Numbered from the stretch's first letter, positions 1 to 12,744 are shown. The stretch: DNA of 64,000 bases from Congeria kusceri (GCA_027627225.1 CM051028.1:26249343-26313342), one strand, 5' to 3'. The notes: generated by a model from the sequence alone, not told the origin. Numbers and translations are program-made.

Positions 1-2984
1 TGGGCCTAATGGCCTACTTTTATTTTTCATTTTGAAACAACAAATAGGAGCGTTGTAATGCGATGCACATATATATAGCGATACCACGCTTGGATTGTAT
101 GCTGCGTCCACACTAAACCTCTACATAGAAATAAGTTGTTGTGAGGAAGCTTTACATGAAGATACCATATCACGAGACCTAACAAGTTATGTAAGATTCT
201 CGTCATTGTCACTGTTGTTTAAATGGCATATTTAACATACTTTGTCTGAAAAAAATGACACATACATGTATCTCGATTGGCCAGCGTTAAAGGTGGTTTT
301 GTTTTTGAAAAATCTCACGTTTACCATACATGTAGGTTTGCAGCCATTAAATTTTACTTCAAATTTACGTTATGTATTAAATGGAGATCTGCTTAATGAT
401 TTAATGCTCGGGTCAAGGGACCTGTACTTTTCACTGTAATACCGCTGCATTTTTCAAAGACATAATATAGCAATGTTTCGTCTGCAGTATTAAGGCGTAG
501 TAAAAATACGCTTTTTTCGGCATTAGGGCAAACTGACCAACAAATATAATGTTTCCTAATATTCACCAAAAACGATATTGTTTTGTGTTTTGTTGATGTT
601 GTGTTGAGTTTTTTCTTTATTCATAATTATGTATCATGTTAAAAACATCTGAACGGTATTGCGTACAATGTTTCATCTGCAGCCTTAAGGCTAAGTCAAA
701 TACGTTTTTGTTCGTCATTAGGGCGAATTGCATTTTTTAGGGGGAACTATTACACGGATGAACTGATGACACAAATAAGGGTTTCTATATATTCATCAAA
801 GACTGATATACGACATTGCTTTTGCCGTTGTAACATATATTATTTGAATTACAATTGTTCGTTTGATTTTTTTTTGTATTATTTTCCAGTATCACACTTG
901 AAACCGAAAGTTAGTTTTTGAGAAATTAAGGCGAATTTTGATTTGCTACTTTTGCAGTATTAAGACGAAACGCAAGATTGGTTATTTTTATATTTTTCTC
1001 AAATTGTACATGTACACAAATCGTTTTTAGTTTTCTACAAACTTTTCCCCTTAACAAGTCACGTTTAAACTTTATACAATTTGAAATCACCAAACGAAGC
1101 AAACGACAGCGTTTAATCAACTAAACGCTCTTTTCAGATTTCTGTGTTGTGTACGCAGTAACAACAATTATCGACCCGAATTATTCAGTTCCCCTTGGTC
1201 GACATAATGGGATAAACATAAACAACAAAATTTCAGAAACATAACAATATGGTGATACGTTTATTTTGACAGCCATCATGCGTATTTGAGAAGCTAAAAG
1301 GTGGTAAGGAAAATCGATATTTATGGGTTAACTTATAATTCGTAATTTATATTAAGATTTAAGTCTTCCAATAACTAAATCATTTTCACATAGTTTTCAG
1401 TCCTCGAATGTTGGAATATTCGTTACCATCCGTAGTTTTTGTTAACTACAGCTCTTTCTTTGCTATCATTCAGTATTAAGGCGAAGTCAAACATATATTT
1501 TGGCGGCATTAAGGCGAATAAAGTTTCTTACATAGAGGTTCGAATATGATAACATAAAACGTGCGAGCATTTATTAAATTGTAAACATTTAACATTATGT
1601 TACAACATACATATCATATGCTCATAATTGGTTAAATAGTGAATGCTTATGTTTAACTTCATAAAGGTCCACTACAAGGAAATAAGAAAGGCGACTTGCG
1701 AGTATTCGTGTAGGGTAAGGTTATGTTGATAAAAACCGACGTGGTTGTTTTATTATTTGAATATTTTAATATTTTATTAATGTTTATGAGTCGTAAACAA
1801 ACCCCATTTTTGGTACGTTACAAAACTGACACAGTTTGTTCATAAGATAATTAATTGTGTACGCTGAGCGGTGTACATCTTTGCAAATATATAATAATAT
1901 TTGTCCTTTAATTCAGACACACTGTTTGAAGATACCCAACGTGTAAGTTTACCCAAATGTAGATCTGTTTGCTTATATAATGTATACTTGTGACATTGCT
2001 ACGGTTCATGTACTTGACTTTGTTAGTATTGGCAGTACATTGTCGTGCAGAGTGGCGGTTGTGCGCCCTGACCTCTGACCATGCGTCCGAGACTGTATTT
2101 GAGTAACTGGAAACTTTTCATCGAGGATTTACGGCTTAATCTTAAACATCTCATTGACGATGTAACCCTGAATGTCTGGTAGTCAGCTTATGCGGTCCTA
2201 TGTAAGCAACAGCCATTACTTAGACGATTTATTTAGGTTATTTTCGATCGAGTTATAGTTCTATTCACACGGGAATGAGATATTTAAAAGTAGGCGATAA
2301 TGATTGTATTTTGTATATTTCTGTAATAAATATACGTGCTGTATGTGAACTACATGTGTATATTAATACTTAGTTTCTTTTCATGCAGTATAAAGGCGAA
2401 GTCAAATATATGATTGGGCGGAATTTATTTTTTTAACTTGAATACATATGACAAATGACAAATGATGACAAATACATAAAACATTCCAGCGTGTTTTTGT
2501 TCATGTTAAACAAGATCTTATTCTATGCGCAATGTACGCAGAATTAAGAAAGGCAAATAACCTGCTCCGTGTAAGATATGGGTAAGATGAAAATAACAAT
2601 CACCTCGATACACTGTAGCTTTATGAATAAATATTATTGGTTCAAGCACCGTAATATTGTTAATCAGTGTAAGCAAGACCGTGGGCAAACAATCATTCAC
2701 TAAAAAAAGAAAGAGGCAAAACCAAATAAAAATGTGCAGAAATCACTGTAGTGGTTTGGTTCTCGCTGTCATGGTTCGGTTCAACCTGATTGGCCTGGAT
2801 CACGCCTTCCTGGTCGCTTCTTAACCTGTTTCTAAAGTTTCGCATTTTCAGACTACAGGCAATGCAACACCCTGGTATCTTGGATCACATAGTGCGAAGG
2901 GTTATTGTACATACAGGCATGCGCTAACATTACAGGACTAAGCCAAGATGATAAGACTGAAAAACTGTATGTTGGATTTAAGAA
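1..2984. other. AT-rich non-coding tract with dispersed motif
   Basis: No convincing coding exon was seen on either strand. The only structure is a short motif around CAGTATTAAGGCGAAGTCAAA that recurs in diverged form near 478-535, 670-735, 918-965, 1466-1515 and 2385-2425, often followed by a second GGCATTAAGGCGAA half. A 34-codon ATG frame at 2080 is too short to call. Confidence 0.5.
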
Positions 2985-3290
2985 TACTGACCCAGCAAAC
3001 ATGCACATATGGGTCCCGTATGGGCTTGCTCATATTGGACCCATATGGGACCTATATGGGCCAGCCCATGAAGGCTTGCCCATAAGGGTCCCGGATGGGT
3101 CCCATATTACAGCACTGTGGTGAAAAATACTTTAAAAGGTATTTATTTATTATAAACTTATATTTTTGTGCTAGTATGTGACTGCATTGATCTAAGCTAC
3201 TATTGTTTTATAAAAAAAATAGTAATTCAACCATAAGCATATAATTTACAACCCATATGGGCCCCATTTGGGCTCACATTAAACGACAAC
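2985..3290. repeat. CCCATATGGG palindromic repeat cluster, copy 1
   Basis: Imperfect units built on CCCATATGGG/GGACCCATATGGG lie at 3005-3110, with an isolated pair at 3250-3275. The unit is self-complementary, so the tract can fold. A 72-codon reading frame across it is a translation of the repeat. The same unit recurs at 10975-11196. Confidence 0.7.
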
Positions 3291-5134
3291 AGCCCTGAAC
3301 AAGTTCCCGACATACATTTGGATTGTTTTTTTTTTTTATAGGTTTTATTTTTATGAATAAAACATTTAATCTATCATTTAGATGTTATTTTTATCAATAA
3401 AGTGCATCGAAGTTTTAATCATCGCATAATTGCATAAAATAAATTATTTCGAGCTTGCGCATACGAAATTTCCGGTAGCGCCAAAAATGTTCGAAACAAA
3501 CGGTAAGTCGTACATTTGTACAGGTAATAACATTACTTTTTAATTATGTTCGACGACATCTCACATTATCAGTCTGCAATTGAAATGCATGCACATATCG
3601 TGTGTACAGAATAGTTGTAAACGCGTTTTGGGGGTATTGTCCAGTTTTGTTTTGCATTTGCCATGCATTTTCACGATGGCAGTCGTTTGTTTTCAATTTT
3701 GTGACATTATGTTGGAAAATATTGCAGGGTATACAGAAACTGTGCTGCACTGTCGAACTGTAAACTGTCAAGTTTAAAAATTCATTATAATTCTATATTA
3801 ATAAAAAAGTTTTTTTTATTCAAGGTGAGTCACCTTTGAGTTTACATGTTTGGTGGGCAGACAGTTGACATTCACAAGGAGGTTGCGTTATACCAGCTGG
3901 TGAAGCAATTCAATATGAAGGTGCTAAAGAGAAATTCGCGATCTTTCAGCTTTGAATTACTTGTATAGTTAGTCTAGTTAATGTTTTATGGAATACGCAA
4001 ATTGTAGTTTCATTAATATGAATGTCATGTAGATGTCCAAAAAGATACATAAATGATACAACGTACTAGCATAATGTAATTCAGGTAATACAATACATAT
4101 TGTCTTATTTGTGACTTTTTTGTCATCCCAAAACATCAAAGCAACTTTTCAATAATCAACTCTTGATACTTTAAAGTTTTAAATTTGATAACATGCAATG
4201 TAAAGTTGTGGTGCATAATCATAATATTGATTCAAATGTTTGTTGAGAATATATGTAAACTTATTTCCATTCGCAAGTCATTGGGTACCCAGGTAGTGAA
4301 AATGGATCCGGGTACTCGTCAACGCTTATCTGACCCGCGGGTATCCGGGAACACTTTTAACTTAAATTGAGTTAATCCTTGACACAATAAATTCATGTAA
4401 CAATAATCGTGGTAGTCGTCGGCATTGCCATAATTCTCAATATTGTACATAGTGCATTATAAAGTACAAATTAATAAGCTTTATTAGTGATGTTGTATTC
4501 TTCATATACATGTATCTTTAAATGCAACTTATAAAAAAACACACACATTTCCTTTAAATTATAATGATCATCAATGTCCACCAAATATCTTTGTTTTAAT
4601 CATCAACATAGTGTGGCGAATCATTATGAGCCTGCGGCTAATAGTTATGAAACTGTTGCAAATCAGCATTAAACAGTGGCGAATCGATATTAAACGGTGG
4701 CGAAGCTTTACTAATTCTTCACAAGGCATAGAAATAACTAGCCTGGTCAAATATTTTTTGAAATAAAACACAAGGGAAGTAATTGAAATTTCGATATATT
4801 CTGTCAAAAAAAATCTATACCGCGACTTATTATTGATTTTGTATCTGATGGTTTTTACCTATTGTTTATTTGTTTGTACGTATCAATTTTGAAGCATACC
4901 ACGAAGACTTGTGGACCGTGATGAGGCAGCCAAAAATTAAACCACACATGTTGCATGTACCACCAGCCTGTTATACATTATGCTACTCCAATAGCTAATA
5001 ATACAAAATATGGATGGACCAGCACACGTACCAAATAAAAGAATGATTGTGTCACTAGATTAACCGAAAGCGCATAGAAACTTACCGAAAGCCACCAGGA
5101 ATGCAGAAACATCAAACATTTTATATTAACAAGT
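3291..5134. other. No gene seen
   Basis: AT-rich sequence. A 40-codon ATG frame at 3850-3972 has ordinary amino-acid composition (it contains HKEVALYQLVKQF) but no recognisable domain, and a stop lies just upstream. I would not call it a gene. The end of this tract carries the left target-site duplication of the next element. Confidence 0.4.
5123..5134. repeat. Left target-site duplication of the LINE
   Basis: ATATTAACAAGT, identical to 9358-9369. It fixes the exact 5' boundary of the retrotransposon and indicates insertion by target-primed reverse transcription. Confidence 0.9.
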
Positions 5135-8100
5135 CTACCACATGGCTGATTCCTTAACGTGGTGTGGTGGTTTGAGTGCCTCGATGACCCGGCGAGCTAC
5201 GCCAGCGGGAGTGTAAACTCCTGGCAGGGCTTCCCAAGCTGGACAGGTCGAAGGGTAGAGGACAGACGAATATCAGTCACCTCTCCTCGAGGCTAAGGGG
5301 TATGAGAAGGATCACTCAGACAGAAAAACCAAGGGCAGGAGATGCTCTACAGCCATGGCAGGCAAGTCTCCTACGACAAGGAAAAGTCGGAGAATAAACC
5401 ACTGCTGAAGACGGATGCACTGGGCCAGAGTGCGCATAACGACAGTGCAACGCTTTCCACTCCAATGATGGACAACAATGGATCTTTGCGTGATGGTGCT
5501 CTGCCTGTGGAGTCCCCCGGGCTGGTAGAGTGCCGGACCCCATGCCTCGAAGGGGTCCAACCCAAGCTACCGGAGGTCACCCCGTCCCGCTGCGAGGAGC
5601 CAGGCTACGGAGGCGGAGGGTAAATGCGGCTGGCCAAGAAAGAACACCAAGCACTCAAGAGACCCCTCGACCGCTGAACATCCTTCAATGGAATGCGGAG
5701 GGAATACACAACAAAAAGCTTCCTTTCACTGAAAGACGGCACGCCGACAATATTGATGTAGCCTGTATCCAAGAAACCCACCTGAATTCAAACCACCGGT
5801 TCACCATCAGAGGATACCAAACCTTCAGGCTAGACAGAGAAGGAAGACACAAAGAAGGAGTGCTGATGCTCATCAAGAACAATATCCCAGCACAAGAAAT
5901 TAAAGTAGTCACTAACCAACAAGCTGAAATCCAAGGAGTCAATATCACAATGGACAGGTCTGTAATTACAATATACAATCTGTACTGCCCCCAAGACAAA
6001 GAACTTTCCCTGCAGTACCTGGAAAACCTACCCACTGAGAACTGCTTGGTTGTTGGAGACTTCAACAGCCACTCAACCTGTTGGGGCTATGAAGAGACGG
6101 ACAGAAGAGGAGAGGAAGTGGAGGACTGGCAGATTGATACCCAAATGGTTCTGCTGAATGATCCAGAAGACCCACCCACCTTCTTCTCACGCAGGTGGCT
6201 GTCAACTTCTACCCCAGATCTCGCCTTTGCAACTGATGATCTCTCCAAGAAGACCACCAGAGGGGTACTGAGCCAGTTAGGAGGCAGCGACCACAGACCA
6301 GTAAAGCTCGCCATCAACCTGCAGTACAGACCACAGAACTCAACAACGTTCCCAAGGTGGAACTACAAGAAGGCAGACTGGAACATGTTTGCAAGCCTCA
6401 CAGACCTCTACACCAGGGGCCTAAAAACAGACGACCTTAACATCAACCGAGTCACCAGGAACTTCAATCAGGCCATTCTGAAAGCGGCTTCCGAGACAAT
6501 CCCACGGGGCGCACGTAAGAACTACAGGCCCTACTGGACGGAAGAGCTTCAAGAACTTGAGGACCAAGTCAGCAGCAGCAGACAGGAAGTAGAGGAGAAT
6601 CCCTCTGTTGACAACAACATCGCCCTGAAAGCAGCCACTGCCAAGTACAGAAGAGCCTACCTTCAAGCAGCAAGATCTAGCTGGAGAGAAAAAACCGAGA
6701 AGCTAAACTTAGATAGGGACGGAAACAAGCTGTGGAAGCTGACCAAAGCGATGAATGGTGAAGACACAAGGGCAGAGCCAATTACCATCTCACAAGGCCA
6801 AGAGTTGCTGACAGGGAGAGAAGCTGCCAACCTTTTTATAGATAATTATGAGGAAGTCAGCAACATCACTGTACCTGAAGAAAGAAAGGCCCAGGTACAG
6901 GAGGAGAGAAGAACCTCCAAGGAGTATCAGCCAGAGGAACACATGAACAAGCCGTTCAACCATCATGAACTAGCAGACGCCATGAAAGCCTTGCAAGAAA
7001 GAAAATCCCCAGGGCCAGACAAAATAACCAATGAGATGCTTCTACATTTAGGCACAAGGGCAAAAACATAGTTATTGAAAATCTTCAACAACAGCTGGAA
7101 GACTGGCCATGTTCCACAAATCTGGCGAGAGGCTGATATGGTCCCCATCCACAAGAAGGGCAAAGACCGAGCAAAGGTGGACAGCTACAGACCCATCAGT
7201 CTCACCAGCTGTGTGGGCAAACTCATGGAACGGCTAATCAACACCAGGCTCACTTGGCATTTGGAGAAGAACAACACTATTTCCCCAGAGCAGGCAGGAT
7301 TCAGGCAAAATCGTTCGACTGAGGACCAGGTGACGTATATCGCCCAGAAGATTGAAGATGGCTTCCAGGACAAGAAAAACACCCTGACGATCTGGATTGA
7401 CATGGAGAAGGCCTTCGATAAGGTCTGGAAGGAAGGGCTGAAGCTGAAGCTCCAGAAAAGTGGTGTGGCCGGTTGTATGTTCCAATGGATCTGCCAGTAC
7501 TTGAACAGCAGGAAAGCAAGAGTCCATGTAAGTGGACAGTACAGCCGGAAGAAGACACTGAAAGACGGAGTCCCGCAAGGCGGAGTCCTCAGCCCCACCT
7601 TGTTCCTAGTCTTCATCAACGACATCGTCAAGGACCTCCCTCGAAATGTCCATGGGGCCATCTATGCGGACGATCTTGCACTCTGGTGCTCAGAAGAACA
7701 CATCACAACCGCAAACTACCGGATGCAAGAGGCGCTGAAAGTTCTTGAGGACTGGACAAAGAAGTGGCTCATCACTCCAGGAAGACCACTTACACGATCT
7801 TTAGCCTCTCCCCAAAAGAAGTGAAGGCCAATCTCAAGCTCTGCGGACAGACGCTGCAAGCTGACCACACACCCACGTATCTTGGCGTGACCTTCGACAG
7901 GCGACTCACTTGGAAACAGCAGACAGAGAAAGTCGAAGCTAGAGCCAAACTGCGGTTAGCACTCATGAAAAAGCTAACCGGCACAACATGGGGGGCAGAT
8001 GCAGCAATCCTCAAGAAGATGTACATGGGCAGCGTTAGACCAGTCCTTGAGTATGGGGTGACGGCATGGGGCACAGCAAGCAAGTCAAACTTTGACAGAG

Positions 8101-9357
8101 TCAGCAAGGTGCAGAACCAGGCGGCCAGAATCATCACTGGCGCCATGCGGTCAACCCCTATTCAAGAGCTGGAAACCATCATGGGTATTGAGCCCATAGA
8201 AGACAGAAGGGACACCAAACTCCTCACCCAGGCAGCAAAGTTCAAAAGACTGCCAAATCATCCCATGAAAGACAGACTGTGCCAACCAACAAAAGGAAGA
8301 CTGAAGAGAGGGAGCTTCATCCACCAGACGAGGGTTTTGGAAAGGAAATGCCAAGATATCCTGGATCAAGAACCCAAAGATATCCCCCCGTACCTTGAAA
8401 ACCCAGGCTGGAGCGATGCTGAAAGACCCCAGATACACAGCAGTATTCCTGGCATTGGCAAGAAAGACTCCCAGAGCGATGCTGAAAAGAAGTCCATCTC
8501 CATGGAACACATCAACAACTCCTACCCACAACACAACTGGACTCATGTCTACACTGATGGGTCTGCTGACCAGGCTGTCAGAAGTGGTGGTGCCGGAATC
8601 TACATCAGGTATCCAGGAGGTAGAGAACAACACATCTCCCTCGCTACTGGCCTCTACTCCACCAACTTCAAGGCTGAAGCAGTAGCGCTCAAGACAGGTG
8701 CAGTCCACATTGAGCACAGTCCACTCTCCTCCAACAACGTTGTGTTCTTCAGCGACGCAAAGTCAGTCCTGCAGGCCCTAGACACTGCCAGAGACAAAGA
8801 ACTGAACGACCTGTCATCTGCCTTGACCTCCCTGTGCAGAGCCCACACGGTCGTGCTGCAATGGGTCCCCTCTCACTGCAACATACTAGGCAATGAAGCC
8901 GCAGACACTCTGGCAAAGGAGGGCACCACAAAAGAACAGAATGACAGGTCAACCACCTTCAAAGAAGCCAAGACCATCATCAAGGCAAAGCAACACACCA
9001 AGTGGCTACAACAGCACCCACGATACAACCGGAATGACCCATACCACCTGCTCTCAAGATCTGAGCAGGTCCTCATATTCAGGCTGCGGACAGGCCACAA
9101 CCGTATGAACCACCACCTTTTCACCAAGTTCAGATTTGGCCAGTCAGACCAGTGCCCCTGTCAGACAGATAGCATGACAACAGAACACTTGCTGCAGTCC
9201 TGCCCACTACACAATGGCCTCAGGCGCCAGATCTGGGCGGAGGAGACCACGATGCAAGGGAAGCTCTATGGCAGTCTGGAGGACCTGCGGCGCACGGCGA
9301 CCTTTGCGCAGAGAGCCGGCGTGTCCATCTGAGTGATCGACAAGAAGAAAGAAGAAG
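5135..9357 (+). mobile_element. Full-length non-LTR retrotransposon (APE-RT-RNase H)
   Basis: The element is bounded by a perfect 12 bp target-site duplication, ATATTAACAAGT, at 5123-5134 and 9358-9369. It ends in a short AAG-rich tail, as in LINEs that use a simple-repeat 3' tail. About 390 bp of GC-richer 5' leader precedes one large frame encoding an apurinic-type endonuclease, reverse transcriptase, RNase H and a terminal Cys/His motif. No separate gag-like ORF1 is evident. This domain set places it in the Jockey/I superfamily; the exact clade (I, Nimb, Ingi or similar) needs a tree. Its higher GC content and few defects suggest recent arrival in an AT-rich background. Confidence 0.93.
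5530..9332 (+). pseudogene. LINE ORF2: endonuclease, reverse transcriptase, RNase H
   Basis: Reading from 5530, the endonuclease boxes are LQWNAEGI, IQETHL, VVGDFNSHS, PDLAFATDDL and SDHRP (about 5680-6300). The RT follows with YRPISLTSC, a catalytic YADD at 7663-7674 and GVPQGGVLSP before it. RNase H runs from about 8540 to 8925 with the D-E-D-D residues in YTDGS, FKAEA, FFSDAKS and GNEAADTLA. A Cys/His cluster CPCQ...EHLLQSC ends the protein. Two defects are visible: an in-frame TAG at 7069-7071 just before the RT palm, and a one-base frameshift near 7782-7790 after the RT. With these the copy cannot make the full polyprotein. The true start codon is uncertain because the 5' leader also holds a 93-codon frame (5342-5623) in another phase. 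Confidence 0.9.
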
Positions 9358-9369
9358 ATATTAACAAGT
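9358..9369. repeat. Right target-site duplication of the LINE
   Basis: ATATTAACAAGT immediately follows the AAG-rich tail, matching 5123-5134. Confidence 0.9.
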
Positions 9370-9795
9370 TATTTACGTTTTCAAAATAAATTGCAATCAA
9401 AAGTGTATGTAAAATAAATAAAACATTTATATCTTAAATACATTAACAAATACCTATCACGACATTTCGTGGTGTGTAAACGCGGCCCATAAAAGCCTTT
9501 CAGATAGTTGTAAAATGTGATGTTTATGCATGCCAAAACAAAGGAAATTTTAAATAAAAAGAAATAAAAGTATAAACATCATCAAAACAGTATGAACAAT
9601 ATTTATTTGTTTTAAACCGATAGCGTGTTCAAGTAGTCGGAAAGATACACTAGAATCTTTGAATCAGTTTGATCCAATAATAATAACCTTTGGTTTTGTA
9701 AAGTATAAGTATTTTAACATGTTTATGTGTTAGTTCACAATCAACGTTTAAAGTGAATAAATTGTGATTTTTTCCTTAATAGCGCGAGACCTAAG

Positions 9796-10105
9796 AATCT
9801 TCATCATGATGTTTAAGGCTTAACACTCGACTCCTGGGCTGCAACGACAAGGCTATGGAACATTCAACAACCAAATAACAGACTAAAGCAAGGGTGGCGG
9901 GTGGAAACAAAGAAGGTTTATAAAGTCCATCGTTACATAAATCGGTAGTGATGTTCAATTGATTACGAGCATTCCAGCCTTGAGCATTCAGAGTGTTTTG
10001 CACTGACTTTGAGTTGTGAAATTCGCCACATAGAAAAAAACTGTCGCCTCGTTTCACGATTTGGTGACTTTGGTGATCGACAGAAAAACCCTTCATATGT
10101 GACAT
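9796..10105 (-). pseudogene. Possible terminal exon of a Ly6/uPAR-like protein
   Basis: The minus-strand frame of about 100 codons ends in TAG at its left end. It contains SFFLCGEF, then TTDLCNDG, then a hydrophobic stretch (ATLALVCYLVVECSIALSL). In Ly6/uPAR three-finger proteins the last exon typically carries a D-x-C-N motif followed by a GPI-anchor signal, and this order matches. Against it, the Cys normally preceding the motif is missing, no clear acceptor site was found, and no partner exon was identified to the right. It could be a decayed exon or chance. Function not assigned. Confidence 0.25.
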
Positions 10106-10974
10106 TTTGTGTTAATCATTTACATTAATAGTTTATCTTCTCTTGCGAAATAACTTGGCTGCTTTATCAATTGCAATAACAATAAAGTATGTCAATTGTG
10201 TGGCAATGTAATGTTTGTATGTCTTTTTAGTCTCAAGTATAGAGTAGAAAGTGTTTCTCTATATGTGTGAGATTTTATTTACTGCTTATGCTAACCATCT
10301 GCATGTCATGCAATTGTTTGTCTTTTATGTGAATATAGTCTACAATAACAAGATATGCATGCATATATAATAAGTGAGTACATTCAATAATTGATTGTGA
10401 CTACTCTATATAAAGAGAAACATCATTAAAGTTGGGAATTTTATCCTTGTTTGCGTTTTAACATAATGTGTTTCATATTGTTTAATAGTTTTCATGTAAT
10501 AATTGATTTTGAAGTGATTTGGTGCATCCGCTTCAAATTTGTATGCCTGATAAAATTATATACCTGGTAGATAAGTACATTTCCTGTATTGATATTGAAG
10601 GGTTTTTTAAGCATCAGCTGTATGATGTATATATCATGTCTGTGTATCTCTCCAGATAATTTAAATATCTATAATCAAAATACCGGTATTCTGATAATTC
10701 TTTTTGTGTGTTAAATAACGAAATATTTTGTTTAAGAATAACATATTTTTATATTGAAATTTCCCTGGTTTCTTTGTTGTATTGACTAGTTTTGTACGCT
10801 TTTGCTACATGTACAACTATTAAAATATGCTGACCATGATATGATTGTCAGATTCAACTGTAAATGTTTTTGATTGATTAAAACTGTATCTTATCGATAA
10901 AGTTCGTGTTTTGTTTACCTCTGACAGGTATGACTTACAGAATATTGCAGTATACCTACCATATAGGATGAAAA
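10106..10974. other. No gene seen
   Basis: AT-rich sequence without open frames of note, splice-bounded frames or obvious repeats. Confidence 0.4.
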
Positions 10975-11196
10975 AAGGATCATATATAGACCCAAATACT
11001 GCCCGTATGCAGACCATATTGAACCCATATAGGACCCATATGCTGCCAAAATGGGACCCATATGGGCTGCCCATATGGGTAGTGCAACCGGGAACCATGT
11101 GGGTCCCATATAGGCAGCCCGTATGGGACCCATATAGGACCCATATCCAGCCCATATGGGCTGCCCATATGGGTCCCACATGGTTCCCGGTTGCAA
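10975..11196. repeat. CCCATATGGG element with 45 bp inverted arms
   Basis: Two 45 nt arms, 11083-11127 and 11151-11195, are inverted copies differing at three positions and separated by 23 nt. Each arm begins TGCAACCGGGAACCATGTGG at its outer end and runs into CCCATATGGG units. Further CCCATATGGG/GGACCCATAT units continue leftward to about 10985. The DNA can form a long stem. All reading frames of 60-120 codons here are repeat translations. Confidence 0.85.
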
Positions 11197-11601
11197 TACG
11201 TCGATACAGACCTGTTTATCTTACAGCAACGGCTACATTCGGTTTAATATAAGAAAATTAGGAGTGCGCATGCGTCATAAATCGATCTGACTCTTCTAGA
11301 CGCTGTGTATACATTTATAGAATAGTTCGCTGCGCAGCGAAGTATTATGTTAGTTTAAACGTTCTCTCTTAATATGGGTTTCTAAACATAGGTCATTCTG
11401 AACATTTAGTATAATATTATTTTTAAAATATACTGACATCATCAGAATCAATGGGTGGTTTTACATTTTAATTTTCGTACCAAATCGTACCAAATCGTAC
11501 AGTCCCATTTTTAACAATAACAGTATGACTGGAACTATCAAAAGAATCGCATGTTTTGTTTATAACGGAACGAGTGAACTTGTTGTTGTAGAAAAGAAAC
11601 A

Positions 11602-11624
11602 TATGCTATGCTATGCTATGCTAT
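11602..11624. repeat. TATGC pentanucleotide microsatellite
   Basis: Four and a half perfect tandem copies of TATGC. Confidence 0.9.
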
Positions 11625-11670
11625 ACAAACATTCATTCGAGTGCGGCACTTGTTTGTTCAATCGTTTCAG

Positions 11671-11831
11671 AGTCCGATGAACAGACAGCTCGGAAGAAAC
11701 GCTCTGTTCACTATAAAACGTGCGAACTATGGGAACAGACGTACCATACGATATGCAGCAACTGGTGCTGCAGATATTTCCTTATCTTTTGCATAGGTCG
11801 GTGCAATTCCTGTACTACATACATTCGCTCG
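11671..11831 (+). CDS. Candidate Cys-rich internal exon (EMI-like spacing)
   Basis: A pyrimidine-rich acceptor (ATCGTTTCAG) precedes 11671 and a donor (TCG|GTGAGC) follows 11831, bounding 161 bp that is open in one frame. The frame encodes KKRSVHYKTCELWEQTY, then CSNWCC, then CIGRCNSC: nine cysteines in about 53 residues with conserved-looking Trp and Tyr. This resembles the N-terminal EMI-type Cys modules of mollusc EGF-repeat surface proteins, but I cannot align it. No neighbouring exon of the same gene was found, so it may be an isolated or dead exon. Confidence 0.3.
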
Positions 11832-11883
11832 GTGAGCCGCTCGATTTCCGGCTACACCAGCAAGCCACATTAAAATGTACAAA

Positions 11884-12028
11884 CACGTGGTCAGACACGT
11901 TTAACATATAACCACGTATTGAGACACATTTAACATATAACCACTTGGTCAGACACATTTAACATATAACCACGTGGTCAGACACATTTAACATATACAC
12001 ACGTGGTCAGACACATTTAACATATAAC
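11884..12028. repeat. 29 bp tandem repeat, five copies
   Basis: Unit starts at 11884, 11913, 11942, 11971 and 12000, exactly 29 bp apart. Each unit holds CACGTGGTCAGACACATTTA with few differences; copy 2 has the most changes. CACGTG within the unit is an E-box-like palindrome. Confidence 0.95.
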
Positions 12029-12679
12029 CTGAACTGAGTTTGCTGTGAAAATAAATGTGATTGTCTTGTACTATGTCCATTGAGAATAAACAAGAAACTA
12101 TACTGTCTGTTTTATTTTTCTTATACCTTACATGTATTTATATATTATTTTGAAATTGAAAAAATGATACAATTTAAAATGACCAACAATTACGCGCATC
12201 ATGCAGGTTTGTCAATTTTGTTCATTCGGAACTAAACGATTTTTCTCTAAAACGAAGCCTTAAGTGATCGTGACTGGGGTGTTTACTTAGTGACTCGATG
12301 TTTAACTAATGTGTACAATTCTTTTACTCAAGACTTATTATTATACTGTTTGTAATGAATAAATTAAATACAACTATGTATAGAAAATAATATTACGCAT
12401 CACGAATACTCACATATGAAAAAAACACCGTGCGGACGACGGATGCGGAAACGGATGAAGACATGGATACGGAAAACGAATCATGTTTTCATGTATGCAA
12501 CTGCATGATTCAAAATAATTGCACCGTTTCCAACGTTTCATCACATATCGGATACAGGGTGTCCTTGAACAAGGAGACTGTTAAATATAGAATCAATCCA
12601 CAACTTACTGCAGCAATTGAAAGTATTGTTCCATCTGTAGGTATTTTATATTCAGACACAAATTAGGTCCAGGTTTTCC

Positions 12680-12744
12680 TCCAGGTCTATAGGACGAGCC
12701 GGTGCCGACATCAGGGGTGGTCGTCCCCTTATTGCCGCGAAATG
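12680..12744 (-). CDS. Weak exon candidate, Gly/Pro/Thr-rich
   Basis: On the minus strand an acceptor (CCATTTCAG) leads into a GC-richer open frame reading AFRGNKGTTTPDVGTGSSY and on to RPGGKPGPN. No good donor follows and no neighbour exon was found. The composition stands out against the AT-rich surroundings; that is the only support. Confidence 0.2.

Noticed and set aside
2905..3123. 72-codon plus frame containing HIWVPYGLAHIGPIW
   Set aside because: Translation of the CCCATATGGG repeat; the same happens at 10820-11252 on both strands.
5685..8848. Minus-strand frames of 60-190 codons
   Set aside because: Shadows of the LINE polyprotein on the opposite strand.
12430..12666. 78-codon plus frame
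   Set aside because: Starts with GTG, has no splice sites and no recognisable domain; its acidic start comes from a local GGATGCGGA-type repeat.
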